NCBI GenBank assembly: GCA_963971305.1
Contig: OZ020303.1
Coordinates: 65,472,867-65,536,866 of the forward strand
Source of the DNA: Arcuatula senhousia
Lineage: Eukaryota > Mollusca > Bivalvia > Mytilida > Mytilidae
Direction: 5' to 3'
Length of the DNA: 64,000 nucleotides
Within the stretch, counting starts at the first letter, position 1. Each line of letters starts with the position of its first letter. A model generated the notes under the pieces. The model saw only the letters and a list, made by a program, of their open reading frames with translations, did no database searches and was not told the origin of the DNA. The translations under genes were made by a program, and so were the position numbers. Positions 60,301 to 64,000 of the stretch are shown piece after piece.

Positions 60301-60480
60301 GAGTTTGCCTGAATGGTCCTTATTGATATGTTTTTCGTTTGCAGTCTTAATAAATGCTAAGTGAAAGACATATTTCTATTTTATTTTACAGGTTACCCTA
60401 AAGGCTGGTGTCTAATCAGTGATGTTCTGTTGTCTCTTCCACTTTCCCTCTTCTGTGCTCTAGTCCATGTGTCCTACAAG
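42314..60480 (+). CDS. GTF3C1: General transcription factor 3C subunit 1 (TFIIIC220), N-terminal part
   Basis: Eighteen exons join in frame to 854 codons, then the gene leaves the window. It encodes the largest TFIIIC subunit, which binds the B box of tRNA and other Pol III genes in the nucleus and brings in TFIIIB. Recognition rests on the start MDLNYLSAVIEEIALEGLDG, a B-block-like winged-helix part at about 190-290 (LFYHTIKLIRLGLIKKQ), a second at about 375-440 (SAGPQGVNRAELTKMM), a low-complexity acidic stretch (474-587), the segment RIVHQLLWYLIYG (about 760-775) and HRGYPKGWCLISDVLLSLPL (about 823-842), all in the order of vertebrate GTF3C1. The ATG follows directly on an acceptor-like TATTTTAG, so a non-coding first exon probably lies upstream. 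The remaining, more than half, of the protein must lie beyond 64000, past the piggyBac insertion. Confidence 0.9.
42833..44977 (+). mobile_element. HINE-like element, TCACGCCTGC family, carrying a nested element (intron 1)
   Basis: Left TCACGCCTGC; right GGCAGGCGAG (44946-44954). The end CTCTTG before TTT resembles the other families. Core units of about 170 bp contain 'ctcaagaactataag...gatgaaacttggtatgcat' and 'tttgaccttgacctt'. The block 43048-44497 is a later insertion. Confidence 0.6.
43048..44497. mobile_element. Nested element with inverted GGTCCGAAGGG arrays
   Basis: ATAACAGCA lies on both sides (43039-43047 and 44498-44506), a 9-bp target duplication. The left end has about five copies of 'gtccgaaggg' spaced about 22 bp; the right end has four in opposite orientation. 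The inside has fragments shared with 34925-35050 and 37060-37230. No transposase seen. Confidence 0.75.
45021..45235 (+). CDS. GTF3C1: GTF3C1 exon 2
   Basis: Acceptor TTACAG, donor GTATAG. Encodes ITVNTLWKRLELRPGFLIKL through GHMVELNR. It completes the first helix-turn-helix. Confidence 0.93.
45792..45943 (+). CDS. GTF3C1: GTF3C1 exon 3
   Basis: Acceptor TTTCAG, donor GTTTGT; ends in phase 2. Encodes DLDPTDAYPIQCINRDGVIG SCSTYY and on to DLDEIIK. Confidence 0.93.
46195..46275 (+). repeat. Dispersed repeat pair with 52255-52330
   Basis: 'ttggtgagtgac' and 'gagaaagtaaggt' with 'cacccaagggct'-like sequence occur here and at 52267-52320, in introns 3 and 11 of GTF3C1. Confidence 0.6.
46444..46569 (+). 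CDS. GTF3C1: GTF3C1 exon 4
   Basis: Acceptor TTCAG, donor GTATAG. Encodes YGEKLVIVASQKQRNEALLG and on to CVLERIG. Confidence 0.93.
47268..47388 (+). CDS. GTF3C1: GTF3C1 exon 5
   Basis: Acceptor TTTCAG, donor GTACGA; ends in phase 0. Encodes GRYSGELSAGPVSLEVFKMP and SKTLFYHTIKLIRLGLIKKQ, the B-block-like helix pair. Confidence 0.93.
47440..47775 (+). repeat. Degraded HINE-like fragment
   Basis: CTGT/CCGT microsatellite, one core unit (aattcctaaacagctagatg...gatgaaactttacatgaagg) and a 'gtaggggataat' right-end-like piece. Termini are eroded. Confidence 0.45.
47953..48126 (+). CDS. GTF3C1: GTF3C1 exon 6
   Basis: Acceptor TTTCAG, donor GTAGGT; phase 0. Encodes DISILTKSHKHQLRKMFHLT through INTKTRHDL. 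Confidence 0.93.
48531..48646 (+). CDS. GTF3C1: GTF3C1 exon 7
   Basis: Acceptor CTGTAG, donor GTGGGT. The later donor GTATAA would put the next exon out of frame. Encodes HIEDKSFNKVCKTFKVFKTY through KDYMT. Confidence 0.88.
49626..49753 (+). CDS. GTF3C1: GTF3C1 exon 8
   Basis: Acceptor TTATAG, donor GTAGAA. Encodes NKTTEKQLRVLECSRMPNPS and an acidic run (DEESDEEVEESSQEEEE). Confidence 0.9.
50364..50577 (+). CDS. GTF3C1: GTF3C1 exon 9
   Basis: Acceptor TTGTAG, donor GTAAGT. Encodes DLRPYTYIYERPMLYQGLRA and VESAGPQGVNRAELTKMMDL: a second winged-helix-like segment. Confidence 0.93.
51049..51164 (+). CDS. GTF3C1: GTF3C1 exon 10
   Basis: Acceptor GATAG, donor GTAGTT. Encodes YIAKKYKDESNVLKEYYTEQ through DDFNET. 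Confidence 0.9.
51578..51919 (+). CDS. GTF3C1: GTF3C1 exon 11 (acidic, low complexity)
   Basis: Acceptor TTAAAG, donor GTATGT. 342 nt. Encodes IPQTESRATEIMETDTPVIK through SMRRRSQRR, rich in E, P, S and T with a basic end. GC-richer than its surroundings. Confidence 0.92.
52031..52257. mobile_element. Short MITE-like element (AGTTGTTTTTTT ends)
   Basis: 'agttgtttttttgcggg' on the left against the complement of 'cccgggaaaaaaacaact' on the right. The inside, 'gcgggtatctaattttcgct', resembles 57285-57310. Confidence 0.45.
52917..53014 (+). CDS. GTF3C1: GTF3C1 exon 12
   Basis: Acceptor CAATAG, donor GTGAGT. Encodes TILTGKHFKRLSWILEAVRE through VFHLMR. Confidence 0.92.
53358..53501 (+). CDS. GTF3C1: GTF3C1 exon 13
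   Basis: Acceptor TTTCAG, donor GTATGT; phase 0. Encodes NLRAKEKADGSAFMIDKKTL through GMGDNTKL. Confidence 0.93.
53981..54124 (+). CDS. GTF3C1: GTF3C1 exon 14
   Basis: Acceptor AAATAG, donor GTAAAT; phase 0. Encodes LQFYCDLSIQPTDRIVKSAI through SPAGKK. Confidence 0.9.
54211..55735 (+). mobile_element. HINE/pearl-like element, AGCTCACCTG family, long divergent copy (intron 14)
   Basis: Left AGCTCACCTG after TTTTT. Right CAGGTGAGC (55702-55710), hairpin GGCTCCTGGGAGCC (55717-55730), then CTTTG. The core differs from other copies: about three units of about 470-480 bp with 'tctgaaactgcttggccaaa' and 'ggagttattgcccttttt'. Confidence 0.78.
55870..57207 (+). mobile_element. HINE/pearl-like element, TATCCCCGCGCTA family (intron 14)
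   Basis: Left TATCCCCGCGCTA with fold-back GCACGGGGATAA. About six core units of about 155 bp (caactcctcccaggttattt, gcccctaggggctgggctgc). Right TAGCGCGGGGATA (57172-57184), hairpin GCAGC-GTG-GCTGC (57186-57198), CTAG (57204-57207) before TT. Confidence 0.85.
57257..57470. mobile_element. Short MITE, TACTGTAA ends
   Basis: TACTGTAA at 57257 and TTACAGTA ending at 57470. Inside, 'gcgggtacttattttcacgg' near the left end is complemented by 'cgcgaaaataagtac' near the right. Confidence 0.65.
57507..57605 (+). CDS. GTF3C1: GTF3C1 exon 15
   Basis: Acceptor TTTAAG, donor GTAACA; phase 0. Encodes DLLKSLPESARESIAKLHEF and KSKLKSTDMVYDK. Less conserved, linker-like. Confidence 0.85.
57890..58102 (+). 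mobile_element. MITE, ACTGTGGATTCAT ends (intact copy)
   Basis: ACTGTGGATTCATTTATTTT at the left and its complement (ATGAAACCACAGT) at the right. It is the unbroken relative of the element at 30835-31652. Confidence 0.78.
58114..58398 (+). mobile_element. HINE-like element, ATGTCGCCTG family (short copy, intron 15)
   Basis: Left ATGTCGCCTGCAG; right GCAGGCAACAT (58360-58370). The TTAG end lies before TTT. The core is about 1.5 units shared with 30998-31601 (atttccgtcgcagttttcc). Confidence 0.68.
58454..58582 (+). CDS. GTF3C1: GTF3C1 exon 16
   Basis: Acceptor CCTCAG, donor GTTTGT; phase 0. Encodes KCAKSYGYKAKMQRARIVHQ, then LLWYLIYGYQGKKEKDNNND. LLWYLIYG is a strongly conserved TFIIIC220 segment. 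Confidence 0.95.
59154..59250 (+). CDS. GTF3C1: GTF3C1 exon 17
   Basis: Acceptor TTGCAG, donor GTAAAG. Encodes GASTSKEKNKTPPVYLDEMT and WKRYLAPLPEHR. Confidence 0.93.
59530..60188 (+). mobile_element. HINE-like element, AGCTCACCTG family, divergent (intron 17)
   Basis: Left AGGTCACCTGGCCAAAGGTC. The right end is decayed (ccatttgagtgattcaggct), followed by hairpin GGCTCCTGGGAGC and CTCG before TTT. Core units match 35057-36243. Confidence 0.7.
60392..60480 (+). CDS. GTF3C1: GTF3C1 exon 18 (last one in the window)
   Basis: Acceptor TTACAG, donor GTAAAA; phase 0 out. Encodes YPKGWCLISDVLLSLPLSLF and CALVHVSYK, a conserved winged-helix segment. No later exon was found up to 64000. Confidence 0.94.
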
Positions 60481-60878
60481 GTAAAAATTAAAGAATATTT
60501 ACCAAAAATTATAACGTGTTGTAGGGCAGAGTATGTGAACAATTGCTTTGTTTTCCTCTATAAGAATGAAATAAAAGATAAACTATGGTAATGGATCTGA
60601 CATTTCAAAAGCAAAGAAACTTATAATAATATCTTCCTTGATTTGAAATATACTCCAAAAAGTGATCTGAAAACCTGAAACAGTTACACAAATTAATATA
60701 CATTTAGGATTTAAGAAAATATAGTTTTGCTACAGACCTAGTGAAGGTGTCTCATAACTTCCTCCTAAGTTGTCTTAGGATTAATGTTTGCCAGAATGTA
60801 AATCTAAGCCATCACTTTTGACTTTGCCTTTTTCAACAGAATGTGTCTTTACCAAATTTCATACATGCACATTATTAA

Positions 60879-63800
60879 CCCTTGCCATGCTGAGCCCGGA
60901 TATATCCGGGATCCACCCTCCAATTGCTCAGTGCTGAGCCCGGATATATCCGGGCTTATACTAAAAATAGAACATGGTCACGAAAGTTCTGGATTTTGAA
61001 GGAAAGACATGTCTTGTTGAAATTTAATCCATATAGGAATCAAGAACATTATTATTACCTGACTTTTCAGTGAATTTTTTTGAAACAACGTGAGAAAATT
61101 GTCTTTTTATAAATATTTTTATGTCACGTTGTGTTGGAAATTCCCTAGATCTAAAAATTAATACCCAAGGTTCGTAATTGAAAATCCCCGTTGATTTAAA
61201 ACAATCGGATCAACTGATTCGATATTTTACTGAAATATATTTATGAAAATCTTTTCATCCTTGGTAAAATTTAGAAAAGTGTCAAATAAAACCGAGATCA
61301 GTCCCCAAATCGGGAAAAAATCTACTTTCGATTTTGCGCCGGCAATCTATATTTACGCTTCACCAATCTTCAGAAAATTGGCTAATTTACGCGGTCTAGA
61401 AAAAATCTTTATACCCATTTACAAAACGAATAAATAATTTAAATAAATAGTTGTTAGATTTGAGTAGAAAATAATTTTAATACTTAAATTTGAATGAAAT
61501 TCAGCAGAACAAAATACGGAAAATAGATGGCGCTGTTTCATAATTTACATTGGAAACAACATGGCTGCCGAAGTAAATTATCTCGAAGGATACAAGGATT
61601 TCTTTGAATTGTTTAATGATAATGATACCGAGGAAGAATTTGAAAGTTTCGAAATTAATGAAGTAAACAATGATAACGATGAGATTGTTGAAAATGACGT
61701 CGAGGAACATCAGGAGTGGCAATTAGGAGACCTGGAACACCCTTCTTTACCACGTGTTCTTTACAGTCAGACTTCAACACTGAAGCTCGGATGCTGAAAG
61801 ATGTAAATGATCGGAACTCATCCATGGATTATATCAAGCTCTTTATTGATGAATCCACCTATGAGAAAATATCAGTTGAAACATAAAGATACGCAGAGCA
61901 GTATCCTGTAGACCGTAGACGGTCAATTATCTTTGAAGTCAAGATTTAGAAAATGGGTAAACACAACTGTAAAATGAAATAAGAATTTTGAAATTTTCAT
62001 TGTTCTGATTCTAGCTATGGGACTGGTTTCCCAGATTGATGTCACAGACTATTGGTATCCTATCACAAGTACACCATTCTTTGGATACTGTATGGCAAGA
62101 GATAGATTTTTACTAATTTTAACTTTCCTCCATCTAAATGACAACACCTTCTATATACAATGATATACATTTTTGTACCCAGTGGACTTGCCAATTATAA
62201 CCCATTGTTCAAACTTGGAGACATCTTTAAGCAAATTGTGTCAAGTTTCGGACATGCCTATTACCCATGTCATCAGCTGGCACTGGATGAAGGAATGGTA
62301 CCATGGAGAGGCAACTTACCTTTCGAGTTTACAACCATGAAAGGCTTACATGATTTGTGATGCAACGAATGGCTACTGTTCTAGCTTTCGACTTTATACT
62401 GGGAAATCTTCCACACCACCAAGTCAAAATAGATCAAGTTCATCAACTTATGACCTAACCATGGACTTACTAAGAGGCTTTTATGGACGAGGACATATCC
62501 TGTATTTGAAAACTATTACACATCTCCTCAGCTATTTCAAGACTTATGGGAACTAGGTGTTGGTGCAACTGGAACTGTTCGATCTAATCTGAAAGGCATT
62601 CCTCAACTTATAAAAGATGCTGCTGTACCTCGCAAAGTAAACTTCAGTTGTTGCAAACTCTGGAATTCTTAGTGTAAACTAAATACCATGATAGCAAAGT
62701 TGTTATGGTGCTTACCACAGTCTCTTCATCTGAATTTATTGGTTAGTAAAATTCATATTTTGACGTACATTTTTTTCATAAATCTTTTTTAAAGAAAACA
62801 GTACATGTACATGTTTGTAAGTGTAACTATTTAAACTGTGATAACTTCTGATAAAAAAAAATACATACACACACAAATTCATGTACCATATACATTTGTA
62901 CATTAACGTAGTATATTCTTATTCGTACATGTACATAGTACGATGCTTATATTTCTGTCTCAGGAATTCAAGATTTAAACACATATAAGCTACTTTATTC
63001 TGAGTTGACCAAGTTATAACACAGTTACAATTGATAAAAAAACAATTGTACCATGAATTTGCTGGCAATTTCACTTCTACACTAGACATGCTAGACTTTA
63101 AAAAAAAATACTTTAAGATTGCCTTTAACATTTCAGGTATTGGTAAACGTGATCCAACCATTGGGGAAGAGATTTATCATCCAAAACTTGTCACAGAGTA
63201 CAATAAGCTGAAAGGAGGTGTTGACATGTTAGTTTTTCAGTCTTTGCATAAATGTAACTATATGCATCACATGTAGGTTAAGGTTGTCACTTCATCATGA
63301 AACTTTTTACATGATGTACATTTATTTAAGCTTTCCATTCTCAATAATAACACATTCTATTAATTCTAAGGTGTTTTTATTCAATAAAAGCTCAAAATGA
63401 CTTTATTGGTTGGTAATTATATATTTTTACAAAGACATATTCATATGTTCAAAATACCTGCTTATTTTACATGTACTAAAGAACATGGATTATTGTGTTA
63501 TTTGTTGATTCATCAACATATGAAGCAGCATGTGTGCATTAGGATGCGTCTGATTTTTGACACTTATTTCTCTGACATGTTTTTTGTATTTATAATGAAA
63601 GTATTTGATTTTCTTATTTTCTATATCCAGGACTGATCAAATGGTATCTTATGGCAGGGTGTTGATAAAAACGCTCAAGTGGTGAAAGAAAGTATTTTTT
63701 CACGTTTGCAGCCTTGCAACATTGAATGCCTACATACTTTACAAGGAAAATGTTAACGAAGGAACACCGATGCTCCAAAGAATTTTCCGAAGAAAACTTA

Positions 63801-64000
63801 TCTGTCAGTTGATTCAGTGTAAAGACATAAATAGAAAAGTGACTGAATGCATGATCCTCTCTTCAACTTTAAAGACTTTCTGGAAGGCATTTTCCCCATA
63901 AAATATCACCAAATGGACGTACTGTTTCGAGACAATGTGTTGTGTGTAACCCTGCTGAACGAGAAATTTAGTCTGCAGTAGAACAAAAGCGTAAAATTCT
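60879..64000 (+). mobile_element. piggyBac element in GTF3C1 intron, 3' end outside window
   Basis: TTAA at 60875-60878 is followed by CCCTTGCCATGCTGAG as left terminus. Two CCCGGATATATCCGGG palindromes (60896-60911 and 60940-60955 approximately) lie just inside. A decayed transposase (61561-64000) follows. The right terminus and second TTAA are beyond the window. Confidence 0.85.
61561..64000 (+). pseudogene. piggyBac transposase pseudogene (DDE), partial
   Basis: Reading starts MAAEVNYLEGYKDFFELFND at 61561, an acidic N-terminus. A frameshift near 61745 leads to FNTEARMLKDVNDRNSSMDY, a TAA follows at about 61881, and then come DVTDYWYPITSTPFFGYCMA, LANYNPLFKLGDIFKQIVSS, LALDEGMVPWRGNLPFEF and YDLTMDLLRGFYGRGHILYL. 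These are the usual DDE_Tnp_1_7 blocks in order. Later comes GIGKRDPTIGEEIYHPKLVT, EYNKLKGGVDM joined to TDQMVSYGRV across an intron-like gap, and a C-terminal RQCVVCNPAERE cysteine motif. Several stops and frameshifts (for example TGA at about 63685 where a second W is expected) show it is dead. Two intron-like gaps, 62743-63136 and 63228-63630, have GT-AG borders. Confidence 0.88.

Noticed and set aside
1..64000. tRNA and rRNA genes
   Set aside because: I saw no convincing cloverleaf with A and B boxes or rRNA segment; a covariance-model scan would be needed to exclude diverged ones.

Overview
The window looks like AT-rich nuclear DNA of a bivalve mollusc (mussel-like is a guess). Evidence: short spliced exons with GT-AG borders, metazoan gelsolin-type, TFIIIC220-type and CARD proteins, and very dense small repeats of the 'pearl'/DINE-like kind known from bivalves. 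I see no bacterial or organellar gene. All exon borders were read by eye from splice signals, reading phase and family resemblance.

Layout. (1) 1-15686: the same roughly 3.5 kb block is present three times as A(+), 100-N gap, A(inverted), A(+). The second and third copies are joined through tandem arrays of a 762-bp unit that carries a hammerhead-ribozyme-like motif. Each block contains the start-codon exon of the gelsolin gene. Only the third copy (8238-15686) runs on into the rest of that gene. This may be an assembly artefact or a real inverted triplication. (2) 12865-32887: a complete gelsolin/severin-family gene on + with 12 coding exons and 367 codons. Its introns are packed with transposable elements. 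(3) 32888-42313: an intergenic stretch with repeats, a small CARD-only gene on - (37547-37834), a C2H2 zinc-finger remnant, a LINE/SINE-type fragment and a minus-strand HINE-like repeat. (4) 42314-60480: the first 18 coding exons (854 codons) of a TFIIIC220/GTF3C1 homologue on +, the B-box-binding subunit of the RNA polymerase III factor TFIIIC. The gene continues past the window. (5) 60879-64000: a decayed piggyBac element inserted at TTAA inside the next GTF3C1 intron and cut by the window end.

Most of the non-coding DNA is made of elements with one recurring plan. Each has a 10-13 bp subterminal inverted repeat, a palindromic 5' end, a core of about 120-170 bp tandem units, and a right inverted repeat followed within a few bases by a hairpin and CTAG or CTTG before T. 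That is the plan of Helentron-associated elements (HINE, DINE-1, pearl). At least ten such elements of several families are present. One has a recognisable paralogous empty site elsewhere in the window. The two main genes are unrelated in function (actin severing and Pol III transcription) and simply share a strand.
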